From Phallusia mammillata (Eukaryota > Chordata > Ascidiacea > Phlebobranchia > Ascidiidae): DNA of 64,000 bases. The notes below the pieces were generated by a model. It searched no databases. It was not told where the DNA came from and saw nothing but the letters and a program-made list of their open reading frames with translations. A program made the position numbers and the translations under genes. Positions 39,301 to 52,272 of this stretch are shown in pieces. How positions within the stretch are numbered: the stretch's first letter is position 1; the number at the start of each line of letters is the position of its first letter. The DNA lies in assembly GCA_003260075.1 (NCBI GenBank), contig QLIY01000470.1:58950-122949 (forward strand), read 5' to 3'.

Positions 39301-42300
39301 TCACTTAAAACAAATTTGCATGCGAGTGGTAAGTGGGTTTAGCTTAAAAAATCGACTGAAGGACCCTTGTAACAAAGTAGTTTGAAGTTGTATTTGTTAA
39401 GTGCGACATATCAAATTTTACCTTTTAATTGGTTTCTGGCAGCATTTGCTTACTTTCTACACCTTTCCCTGATTTTACAAGAATATTTTGTTGTTATTGG
39501 ATGCTGAAAAGAATCTTGATTTATTTTCATGACGCATCTGATTTTGTATTGATTAGTTACTAAACCTCAGTCTATACAATGTTATTTGCCCTAAAAGAAC
39601 ACATGGGAATCCTACTATTAACATTATTACATCATTCACGATTGTTTTGTTGTCAGGTGATAAGTGCGAAACCCAGGGATGCCCGGGTATCGGTGAATAT
39701 TGCACTGGACGGGGTCACTGTGATATCTTGGAACAACTGTGTTATTGCTACAGCGGCTGGAAGGGAGACGGTTGTGAAACACCCGACTGTCCTGGTTTTC
39801 CGGATTGCTTCGAGAGAGGTAAGTAATAAGTAGTGAAGCAGGCTACAACGTTTTTCTTAATAGTCTGAAGCCAAATATAATAACGATTTGGAAGAGATAA
39901 TATTTTTTCGGTCCAACACATGTATGGGATACAGCTAATTTTGAATAGTCTATTTATGTCATTCACGTATGCCCAGAAAATTATTAGATAAAAACTAGGT
40001 AAATAACTAACCAAACCACCTTACTCTGCTAATACTGCTTAAGAATGTCCTGTTTTTTCCTGCAATTATATCTCACCTTTACTGTCACAATGTATGATAG
40101 CGAATCATCTGCGGTGAGAAGTTTGCTTCCAAGGTAAAACTAACGTCGCTGATGCTAATACAAAATATGTACACAAAAAAATATGTAAACAACAAGGACG
40201 TTGTCTATCAAAACTGGCATTGAGGCCATGGATATAGGCGTTTTTTTTAAACAATCAAGGTTAAAATTTTCTTTGCTGTCCTAAATCCGGCGCAAACGTT
40301 ATGGCACTAAATTGTATGTGCAGAAAAAAAGTGGAAAACATTAAAATAACAAGCAGGCATTCTTAAAATTAAAAAAAAACAGTCCTTTACTTTGTACGCT
40401 TCTCACCTATAAAAATTCCTTATTCATCTTACAGGATCATGTGACGGTGAAGCGTTCTCGCCACCTCGATGTGTCAACTGTTCATCGGGTTGGATAGGAT
40501 CTTCGTGTGGAATAAGCTGCATCCACGGCACTGAGAATCCACCGGCAAGCGACATCTGCGAATGTTCGAGCCAATGTTACTCGGGTGACGCTTGTGACGT
40601 GGAATGTTCTGGAAGAGGAACTTGCACCAACGGCACGACCTGTGTCTGTGACGAAGGTACTAAAGGATCCGTTTTTTTTATGTCGGTAACTTGGTAAATA
40701 GTTATTTAATTGTTTAAAGTATCATATATGGTTTGGGCTCACAATTTAGGCTTTCCGAAACTCAAATGTCAAATAAAAAACACAGGAGCTTTTCAAACAT
40801 TTAGAAATATATAAACTAAATCACAAAGTCAAAATAAGGATCAAACCACAATTGGTTTCTTTGTTTCTTGGCTTGACGTTTTGTTCACTATAATAACAAA
40901 ACTAAATCTTTGATTGTTGCAGGCTTCCAGGGTTCGTCGTGTCAGGATCTGCACTGTCCAGGTGAACCGATGTGCACTAATCGTGGAACCTGTGTGAGAA
41001 TCAATGATCAGTCAGTGTGTGTATGTAAACCCGGCTTCGGAGGTGATGACTGCTCTGAACTCATCTGTCCAGGAACGCCATACTGCAATGCACGCGGTTG
41101 GTACTATGAATTTACAAAAAAAAGGCAAAAACACGCCAGTTTGGTTTTTATTGTATATTGAGTAGCTCAAAGGGAAACCCCCCCCCCGTGTGTATGTAAA
41201 CCCGGCTTCGGAGGTGATGACTGCTCTGAACTCATTTGTCCAGGAACGCCTTACTGCAATGCACGCGGTTAGTACTATGGCTTTACAAAAAAACTTAATT
41301 CAAAGCAGAAAATACGCCAGTTTGATTTGTATTGTAGTCCGGGTAGCTCAAAGAGGAGTATTTCTCAATAGCGCTCCTATACGACATTGCCAAACGAAAA
41401 TGTTTAGGCTAACTTTCTGTAGCAAAAGTCGAAATTGTTTCACAGATTTTAATGCCGTTCTTAATTAAACTCACAGGTTTAGTTTAATCAAATTGCATAT
41501 TCAATTGCCTAAACTATTTTTACTACACGTGTTCATGAGGCCTCTTGCTGTGTTGAAAATAAATTAAACAGTTTTGCCCCCCCCCCCCCCCCAAAACACC
41601 TTAAAAAAACATAGTCAAAGCCAAATTTGGGTCATAGTCAAAGCCAAATTTGCTTTACAAATTTTAATGCCGCTCTCAATAAACCCACAAGTTAAGTTTA
41701 TGCAAGTTTCATATTCAATTGCCCAAAATATTTTTACTGCACGTGTTCCTGTGGCCTCTTGCTGCTTTTTCAGATGTTTGAAAATAAAGTATGTTGTTTC
41801 CAAAAATTTTCTGAAAATGCCTGTAACGCTAAAAAAGTTGAGAGCCGCCGCTGTTGCTTGCGATTTTGGGAGTTTACACATTTGCTTTTACATTAAGGCT
41901 CGTGTCTACTCGTCAACGAAGCACCACAGTGTGTGTGCGAGCATAGATTTGATGGTGATGCTTGCCAGAGATGTCGATCAAGATATACTGGGTCAGATTG
42001 TGAGCGCTGTGTGAGTGGAAGTATCGGATACAGCAGCGCCTGCGAGGTAAAACGAAGCTCTTCATATTCCCGTGTACAACACAAACATATCCGCCATCCC
42101 TTAAACTTTTAACAGTCTTTTGTCCAGCATTTTTTGCCGTTTTTCCTACTTGTATTGCCACGCAACTATGCAAACTGGGATAACTTGTTTACGTAAATAC
42201 TTTTTTACGATCTACACTCGTGCAGCATGTATCTTCTTGTGTAAGATCCACTCCCATACTTGCAAATACATCGTTTAATTGTTGTTCATTTTCTGCGTAT

Positions 42301-45300
42301 TTTAACTTTGGGGTTGTTTTGTAACCCTGTGTACTCTTTTTCTAAAATGACTAAAATGAACAAAGTTTTCAAACTGTAATGCATAAAATACCGCCGAATA
42401 TAATTTGTTTTCCTATGTTACAGGTACCTTGTTTCCATGGCTACGGGCGCGCCGGGAACGACACACAATGTGTATGCTACGACGATGACATCAATGGTCA
42501 TTGGGTGGGAAGCACTTGTGACACGTAAGTTAAGCAAATGAGTGACCTTAACAAAAATAGCTTGCCGTTCAAAACGCTATTATCATTAACAGATGCAAGA
42601 CTGGTTGGGATGCTCCACTATGTACAACCTGTCATCAAGACTACGTTGGAGCCGGACACTGTACAATCAAGTGCGCGGGCACTCAGGGCGAATACAAACA
42701 TCCGAACGAGGGCAGCGGTGGCACACAAGTCATCACGGTATCTATATTATCAGCTCAACCTTTGTTTTGGTTGTTGTCATCTTAGCTACACTATCGCCAA
42801 AATAAAGATATAAAACAAATAGATTAAGCAGATTGTAGGAATGATTGGTATGATCAAAACTAATGTATAACTAAGTATATCATGTATTTTTTATGTACAT
42901 GGTTCAGCTGGTTTGACTTAACTGAATATTGGTGGCTGTTTTTTTCCCCCCCCCCATATCCGCCATCCCTTAAACTTTTAACAGTCTTTTGTCCAGCATT
43001 TTTGGGCGTTTTTCCTACTTGTAGTGCCACGCAACTATGCAAGCTGGGATAACTTGTTTACGTAAATACTTTTTTACGATCTACACTTGTGCAGCATGTA
43101 TCTTCTTGTGTACCATCCACTCCCATACTTGCAAATATATCCTTTAATTGTTGTTTATTTTCTGCCTATTTTGAACTTTGGGGTTGTTTTGTAATCCTGT
43201 GTGCTCTATTTTTAAAATGACTCAACAAAGTTTTCAAACTGTAATGTATAAAATACCGCCGAATATAATTAGTTTTCCTATGTTACAGGTACCTTGTTTC
43301 CATGGCTACGGACGCGCCGGGAACGACACGCAATGCGTATGCTACGACGATGACATCAATGGTCATTGGGTGGGAAGCACTTGTGACACGTAAGTTAAGC
43401 AAATGAGTGACCTTAACAAAAATGGCTTGTTGTCCAAAACGCTATTATCATTAACAGATGCAAGACTGGTTGGGACGCCCCACTATGTACAACCTGTCAT
43501 CAAGACTACGTTGGAGCCGGACACTGTACAATCAAGTGCGCGGGCACTCAGGGCGAATACAAACATCCGAACGAGGGCAGCGGTGGCACACAAGTCATCA
43601 CGGTATCTATATTATCAGCTCAGCCTTTGTTTTACTATGGTTGTTGTCATCATAGCTACACTATCGCCAAAATAAAGATATATAACAAATAAATTAAGTA
43701 GATTGTAGGAATAATACGTATGATCAAAACTAGTGTATCACTAAGTATCTCATTTATTTTTTGTGTACATGGTTCAGCTGGTTTGACACAACTGAATATT
43801 GCATGGTGGCTGTTTTAGTTTTTTTGATCTTTAAAACAAAACCTCCATAATTTTACTATTTTACGTAGGAATACGGGAAATCAGGCATTGGTTTGATTTG
43901 ACTGTTTTCTAATAAAACTATATGGCAAGAATCTTCAAATATCATAATTTTTTTTTCATGGAATGGCCCAAAAATGGATGTTAATCTCTAGTTCAGGCTC
44001 AAAAATAAAAATTCAAAAAAATCATGGAAAAAGTATAGCAAAACATGAAAAAAAAATGAAAAAGGGGTGAAAAAATGTAAAATCCCACAAATGCACCACG
44101 ATTAACAAAAGTATTACTCCATTTCATGAAAACTAGTGTATAGTTTTACCGTTCAGAACATTATTATTTGGATTCTTTCACAGCCTATCATCAACTGTGT
44201 GACTCCTCGATCTGAGGAAAGTGATGGAATTGCATGGTTTGGTTACGAAAATCTCAACGAGCATATTGTGAATGTTGAAAGAGGACCCGACAACCATTTT
44301 ATCGTGGATCAAAACAACCAACGGCGAATTCAAGTTTCTCTTCAACAAACTACCGAGTTTTATCCCGGCAGATTCGATTACGTATACAGTGCTAGGTGTG
44401 TATAAGAAATAGGGAAATGTGTATTTGCTGTTTTGGGTTAAGTAATTTTAAAACACTAAATTCAAATTTCTTTATCATTCTCGTTAAACATACCAAGAAA
44501 TTCATTTGTGCTTTTTGCTTTTGGGCTGTTATCAATTACTTTATGAAACTATTAACGTTAAACCGAATTGCAACAGAACAGGATTTAAACTTTAAAGCGA
44601 GTGTAAGTTTATCAGTGTTGACTATAGTGGTTCTTAGAGGACGAGCATTTGATAAGACATATTCAATTTTGTATTGTTTTTGCATGTCTTTTGTCCAGCC
44701 TTACTGATGAATCGATGATAAACTGGTACGTGAAAAATCCACTAAGCTCAAGGGTTTCCGAAATGGCATCAACCAACGCAACAGACCTTCCTATCTGCAA
44801 CCAATCACAGACTGCCACGCAGGTAAAACACGTTACAGTTCCAACGGAACATTTTTCACACAAAAACACGGAACGGAAGCTATAAGTTATAAACATTTAC
44901 CTATATTTTGCACAGGTCGCTGGTCCATATCCTAACCCTAGTAACGACCCAGGCTATTGCGCGTGCATCCATGGTTACTGGGGATCCAGTTGTCAAAACG
45001 AGTGTCCAGGGGGTGGTTTGAATCCCTGCTACGGACATGGCGTATGTAACTCGGGAACTGGGGTTTGCAGTTGTGGTTCGAACTACCAGAACGAAACCAA
45101 TTGTCGAACTTGCAAGGACGGATGGGTTGGAATTGACTGCAACGTCGCCACTTGTCCAGGTGAGTGTTAAAGTTGTTGTGATTTTTCGATTGAAAAAAGT
45201 ACCTGTGGTGGTAAATCAGTTCCCCTTTTCTTGTTTTTTTATACTAACGGCGTCAGCACTTGTGATTGCCATTTAAATTTCGACTTGTGATATTGCGAAA

Positions 45301-48300
45301 GCCACAGTAGCCTATTGTCGAAGCAACTAAAAGTGTTATGTTTTACCCTTTTTCAATCGCAATACTATTTAGTAAAAATTTGTATGTTTGTGTTGACTTG
45401 TGTCTAAAGTTAATTTTTTTAAAACAAGTTTTTGTATTTTTTTTACGTTTATAATCTGTTTGATCGCGTGCACTCCTTTAACAAGTAAATCAACGTATTT
45501 CACGACGCATCATTTGGTTATGGGTATGGCCTTTACATGAAGTAATGATTTAACCTCTTTGGAAGACCTAGCATTTCAGCGAGCATGAGGATGACCAGAC
45601 TAAATTCAAAACGTTATTTTTGTGTACTACTTTAATACTAACAATAAGTGTTTTTGTTACTTAGGCGGCCTAAACAAGTGCGTGGTTTCACAAACTGCTT
45701 CAACCTCAAACGAGACGCAGAACGATGAGGCAGCAAACCCACCAAAGAGCGAATTCGCTGCGTTGACCTTCTCCGCATCGCATTTCACCACATTCGACGG
45801 TTCTCTGTATAACATGCAAAAGAGTGGAGATTTCGTACTTTATAAGTCGCTGTCGTTGAGCGTACAGGTATATAGGGCTGTTAATACTGTTTGAATGTGC
45901 TTGAAGAGAAATAATGTATTGTTTATGCTGCAGATACGAACTGTACCTTGTAATGGATTGGCTTCATCTTGCGTTTCGGCCGTTGCCTTCAAACTGAGCA
46001 ATAACAACGTGCTCGTGGTTCAAGCTGGGTAAGTATTAGTTTACCTTTATTGACAAGTTTGTTGTGTTGTTTGGTCACTGCTTAATATCAGTACTTTTCT
46101 GTATATTCAAATCTTAAGTAGCTTAGGTGAACGTACACAGGTACTCGGAATAGCCCTGAAGCGTTCATGCAGACCAGCGATTATGGCATATTTATTGATC
46201 AATCATAGTACGTCAGGCCCATTGTAGGCGTCATACCGAATCATTCGGCCATTTCAAGCATTCTCATATCGCAAGGCACAGGTTATAAAAAAATTAGCCT
46301 GCGCTGGGATTCGAGCCCACGACAGGATTCTTTTCGGGAATCGACCTTGCCATATGCGAATACTTGAGAGACCGGCTTGTGTCGGTATAACGCCTTCATC
46401 AGACCTTAAATCCCCTGAAAACACGGGAACCTTTAAAATGGCATGAAGATACTGGCAGCCTAATTTTTCGTATTTGTAGATACACTGATAGTGACACCGA
46501 CGGATCGATTTGCATGAATGGCAACAGTTTGGTCGTCGGTGAAGGCAAGAGTTTTGATTTGTTTAATGTCCGTCAACCATCATCAGGCAGTTACGTCATC
46601 GAACAATTCGAATCGGCCAACTCATCTCAGCCTTCGTCACTAAGGTAACGAAAATAGCCTAAAATTCTAAATACCCGCATTTTCTTTTTGTATACTTGCG
46701 TTAAATGGACAAAAACACATTTACCACTGTGATTTTTGGTTTTCAGCTGTGAAGTCCACGTGGTTGGTCAACATCTCAACCTGGTAATAAAGAGCAATCA
46801 GGCCAACTGCGACCAGTCTGTGGGTTTAATGGGTTCCTGTAACGGAAACACAACAGATGATTTCACGACAAGTGATAACATGGTATGCACAGAATTTATG
46901 CTAAGTAATACCAACAAGTTTTTTTCTGTAATATGTTGTTAATCAAATACGTATATTCAACCACCAACGTTTGAAAAGGTTCTGCCAAGCGACCAACTTA
47001 CTGCCGAAGACGTGGCGCGCTTTGTCGAGTCTTGGATGACGTCAGCTGAGGACGCATCGCAAGAAAATCTCTTCACAAACATGTGCAGCGCATCTTACAG
47101 GGATCTTTCCCAATCTGGGTCCGACGGCTGCCTTGCATTTAATGGAACCATCATCACTACCAAACCACTACGATCGTTCTCCGACTATGACGTATCATTC
47201 GAACTTGACGTAAGAGTTGGCGTCATCGGCCTCGCCACCGGTTGCTATGCCGTCATGACGTACGAACGCGAGGAGACCAAGGCAGTGACGTTGCACGTAT
47301 GCGCGCCCCCCCCCCCGCCACCGGTTGCTATGCCGTCATGACGTACGAACGCGAGGAGACCAAAGCAGTGACCTTGCACGTGTGCGCTAGTGACGTCACT
47401 GGCGAGTTGCTTCTCCGTGTGACGTATTCCATCCCGAACAAGGTGTCATATGTAGAGGAGGTTGTACGTCACGATCTTCCCTTCAGGATTTTCATCAATA
47501 CTTGGTATCACGTTGCGGTCACGTGGAAAAAGAACGATGCCATGATGCAGGTACATTTCAATACACGAAAAGTCTGTTGGCATTATGTTTACCCCTGAAT
47601 TGATTAAAGAAGCTTTTGTATTTGAAAAAAAAAACTGAACATGTCCTATATTGACCATAGAGTTACAGTCTTGCCCCCCCCCCCTTCAGGATTTTCATCA
47701 ATACTTGGTATCACGTTGCGGTCACGTGGAAGAAGAACGATGCCATGATGCAGGTAAATTTCAATGCACGAAAAGTCTGTTGGCATTATGTTTACCCCTG
47801 AATGGATTAAAGAAGCTCTTGTATTTGAAAAAGACTGAGCATATCGACCATAGAGTTACAGTCTTCGATTGTGTGTCAGCTATAAATTGACAATCGAGGA
47901 TTTTATGCTATCCTCCTAAAAGGCATTACTTTGAAAGAGTTACTTTATATTTCGATCATGTACATACCATGTAAAACTTTTACAGTAATATTAAGTACCA
48001 AGGAATGAAACTTGTTACACTTTTGTCTGTAAAGGCCGATTTTCGTCCAGGGTATTTTAGATATCTATGCAGTATTTATAAAATATAATATTTTGTCATT
48101 ATTTGCACACCTCCTATCTGGTCTAAAATTTCCTTACCGTAAAGGACAAATTTAGTAAAGTCAATTGATATTCTCTACAGGTGATAGCTTTCGACAGTCC
48201 GGAAGCAGCAGGATCTCTTGCCCGATTCTCCTTCTCTGATGTCGGGGAAAACATCTTTGAACCTGGAGGCATCTTGTCACTGGGTCAGTGGCGTCCTCCG

Positions 48301-51300
48301 GCAAGAAGCAAGGACGGATTCGGAATGAAAGTTGACAATGTGAGGATCTGGAAGGGAGAACTGGAAAGAACCCAAGTCCAAACTAACATGAGACGGATCA
48401 TTGAGCCCACAGAGAAGAACTTGGCTAGTTTGTTTACTTTCTCAGAAGGTACGTTTGGCCATCTACATGCCATTCTAGTGACATTTTTTTCTCATGTATA
48501 ATTTTCATGAAAAGTTTGTGTGCATGAAATATGCATTAGACCAGTGGTTACCAACCTTTTTGGAAGAATTCCCCTCTTTAAAAACCTAAAACATTTCCAT
48601 TCCTTCCCAATAAATTACATGGCAGATTCTTAACCATACAAAGATTATTTAAAATTGGTTATTTTCCCTTTACGGGTAATATTTCCAAAACTGGAGTGTA
48701 TATTTACAAACCACGTGTAAAAATCAAAGTAAATTCCCCTCAAGTGTTAAAACTCCTCCCAGGTTGGGAACCACTGCATTAGAAAATTTATAGCAAATGC
48801 AGCAAATAAACACTCTTTTCATGACACTCGAGTGCTAAAATGTCAAGTTAAAAATAACTTGAGATTTTATTTGCAGGTCAAGGTCACGTGGCTAGGGATT
48901 CAGTATCTGGCAACAACTTCTACATGATCGGCGTCGGTCGTCCACGTCCTGTGTGGACTCTTTGCTCGAGAACCAGCTTACTGGTTGGACAGCAACCAAA
49001 CGACGAAGTCAACGTGCAAACCAGCGACACAGTCAGATCCACTGTCGAGGAAACTTGTCAAAGCCTTATATACAGTGACACATTAAACCAGCAATGCTCG
49101 GCTCTTGGCACAGCAGTGGCAATGTACTTCTACCAGAGCTGTGTTGCCGATGGAATGGGTGTCAGTGGATTGGATAACATCGCTCAGTCCGTACTGGCTT
49201 ATGCCGATTTCTGCCAGTCCGCCTTGTGCTTGGATGAATGGCCCGCTACTGCACTGTGTACCAGCCAACCGCAATACCTACAGACGACGTACAGATGTCA
49301 ACAGCTGGCCGCTGCCCCTTGTATCTCAGGAACAAAAGACACAAGCGGTAAGACGGCGTGAAAATCATAAGTATGAGTTGCGTCAAATTAGAATCCAAGT
49401 TCTTGGTACAGAGCAGCATTACTGTCAGCAAAATGTCTATGTTTAAGACCAGACGTTAGAAATTCCAAGCATCTTTTGGCACATTACAACTGGGTCGTTT
49501 TAGTTTTTAGGAATTCTAAATATGGAAACTAATTTTTTTACATCTGTGACGTAATAATAACTTGACCACTAGATGCTCAGCCAAATAGAACATTAACATT
49601 TTTGCCACGCGCTAAAACACTACACAGTATAAAAGTTTATTTTGCCGAGGAATGTGATTTTTGGGTCAGTAAAGTGTTTCAAGGATTCCGTTTGTAAACA
49701 TTTAACATGTCTATGTTTGACTTCTTTCTCCAGGCGTGTGCTCCTGTGTCACTGGTTGGTTCGGCACCGCATGTGACCAGCAATGTCCCGGTGGTTCCTC
49801 GAACCCTTGTAGTGGATTCGGCAAATGCGACCCCCTTGCTGGCACATGTACGTGTCCCATCAACTTTGCTCAAAACTCTGTGGACTGCTCATCCCCCCCC
49901 CCCCTGGTTCCTCGAACCCTTGTAGTGGATTCGGCAAATGCGACCCCCTTGCAGGCACATGTGCGTGTCCCATCAACTTTGCTCAAAACTCTGTGGACTG
50001 CTCATCATGTGCCACTGGCTACACCGGCAAGGACTGTAGCACTTATCTTATTGCTGCTGACCCCGAACTTGAGCAGGTCACCACTTCTGGTTACGGATCG
50101 GGCGAATATATTACCTACGACGGCGTAAGCTACAAACTTCCCTTGGATGGCGAGTTTGTCCTGGTGAACTCATCGGAGCTTGGAGTCTACGTCCGGCAGG
50201 TAAATACATAGGGAACAGTGGCAATAAGAGATTTCAATCTAAGGGTTTGATATTACATTGCCATACAGTAGGCTTCTATAGCAAGATCAAAATACTGGCA
50301 TTACCAAATTACACGGTTTCGACACGTAATTAAGTTATTTAAAGGAAATAAGACAGAAAATCACTAATTGTTCAGTCAAATCGTATGATTTTTTTTTGTT
50401 AAATTACCGCTGTTGGTTTTCGCAGTCTCGCTCCCGAAGAAGCAGTGATTCTGGCAGCCACTACGTTCCATCCTCTCACTCGATCAGTCAGGCCGTAGTA
50501 AACGTCGGCTCCAATTACGTGGTGATCCGTGTACCTCTACCTATGACTGGCCTTAACGAGCAACCGTCATCTCCCCCCCCCCCAGTCAGGCCGTAGTAAA
50601 CGTCGGCTCCAATTACGTGGTGATCCGTGTGCCTCTTCCCATGACTGGCCTTAACGAGCAACCGTCGTCCTACAACAGTTACGGCGTTCCCGAATACGAC
50701 CCATTGTTCTGGATCAATGGAAACAAAATCTACATCGAGAAGGGTTTGGAGAACGGCTTTACCCTTACCGACGGTTCTATTATCACGCGTATTGCTACAA
50801 CTTGGGTGGAAATAGTGCAAAACCATACACAACAACTGGGAGTCAATCTTACACACAACATCGTAAGGATCAACGTTCAGAATACCTTCCTTAATGTTTA
50901 CTGCACAACGGACAAGCCGTATCGCTATGGAGGTAGCAATGAGACCGAAATTCTAAACATCCTCGCACCCGGTTTGGGCGGAACTCCAGACGGTAACAGA
51001 GACACTGACATTGTTGATGTGGAAGGAAACTTTGTAGCGGTTGATTCACTATCTCAGGAAACGATTTCGAGTCAGTTTGGATCTGCAACATCTATCATTG
51101 ACCGGCCCGACTCGTTTTTCGTTTACGAAGACGGGGACTACCAAGAACCGCGTGTCGGAGACGACGGCCGAAACTGCATTGCTTTTGGAAGATACAACCA
51201 CAGCGAAGAAGTAAACGTCACTGAAACCGGGAACCTCACTGTTGTAGCTGAGCTCACAGACGCGCTCTTTACAGACACCGAAGATATCGCAGTCGAGTGC

Positions 51301-52204
51301 TACGTAAAGTTGGCGCACAAAAACGGTTTTGGTGTTTTCTTCTCCTATTCACCACCGTCTAGCGATGCATCTACAGTCACTGGATTCGACCTGGCTATTA
51401 TCGGAAACGGCGTGAAACTGGGATGCAATGGAGTTTGGTTTGACACTGGTATCTGCCCGCCAACATACGAGACCTTCCTTGATTGGGGTATGTTCGTCAT
51501 CAACTGTCATCGCTCGAGCGGTGACGTATGGATCAACTACGTCACGTCCACTGGTATCGTCATCATCGGACGGAGGATCACTGGAAGCGAGATCAGTGGC
51601 GCTGTAAATCTCAACGGAGGAGGATCGTACTGGTTCCGACCAGGAGGAAGCATCAATGTTGGAGGAGGATCATTTGTAGCAAGAGGAAATTCAGGAACAG
51701 GTGGTGGAAATCATTTCGGTTATTCGCAGTCGTTTGTGGGCAGTATAGACGAGTGCCACTTGTGGACTCGCAATTTGGACAAGACGGATTGTCAGCAGAA
51801 TTTCGGCGTTAAGTTTGGATCTGGTACTGCTAAGTCTGATTCGACTCTCACTGGAGTTTGGCAGTTCGACGAAGGAGCTGGATCACACTGTTCCTGTGCA
51901 ATCGTTGGTAAGTGTTATAGAAAAGCTAGAAGTGTTGTGTTTATCCATGTTGGTTAATATGCAACAGCATTTCTTAATCAATAACGGTAAACTCTCACTA
52001 TAAACTTTCGTGGAACAATAAATCTACGTTCTTGTACCTTATTGTTTTTAATTTGTTGTGTAATTTATCGAGTCCACGGGTTTTAGATCGACAAACATGG
52101 TACAGGTGGATAACTTGACGAACAAAACGTTTAAAATAATATCCTATTCATGTGTTACAATTAAAACAGACTCAAGCTCATTTAAGTCCAACTTTTGTAC
52201 AGGT

Positions 52205-52272
<68 letters not shown>

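Noticed and set aside
42538..43675. Real tandem duplication of laminin-type EGF exons
   Set aside because: Introns and exons on both sides repeat together after a C run at 42,946 with allele-level differences, so it is a haplotype re-read.
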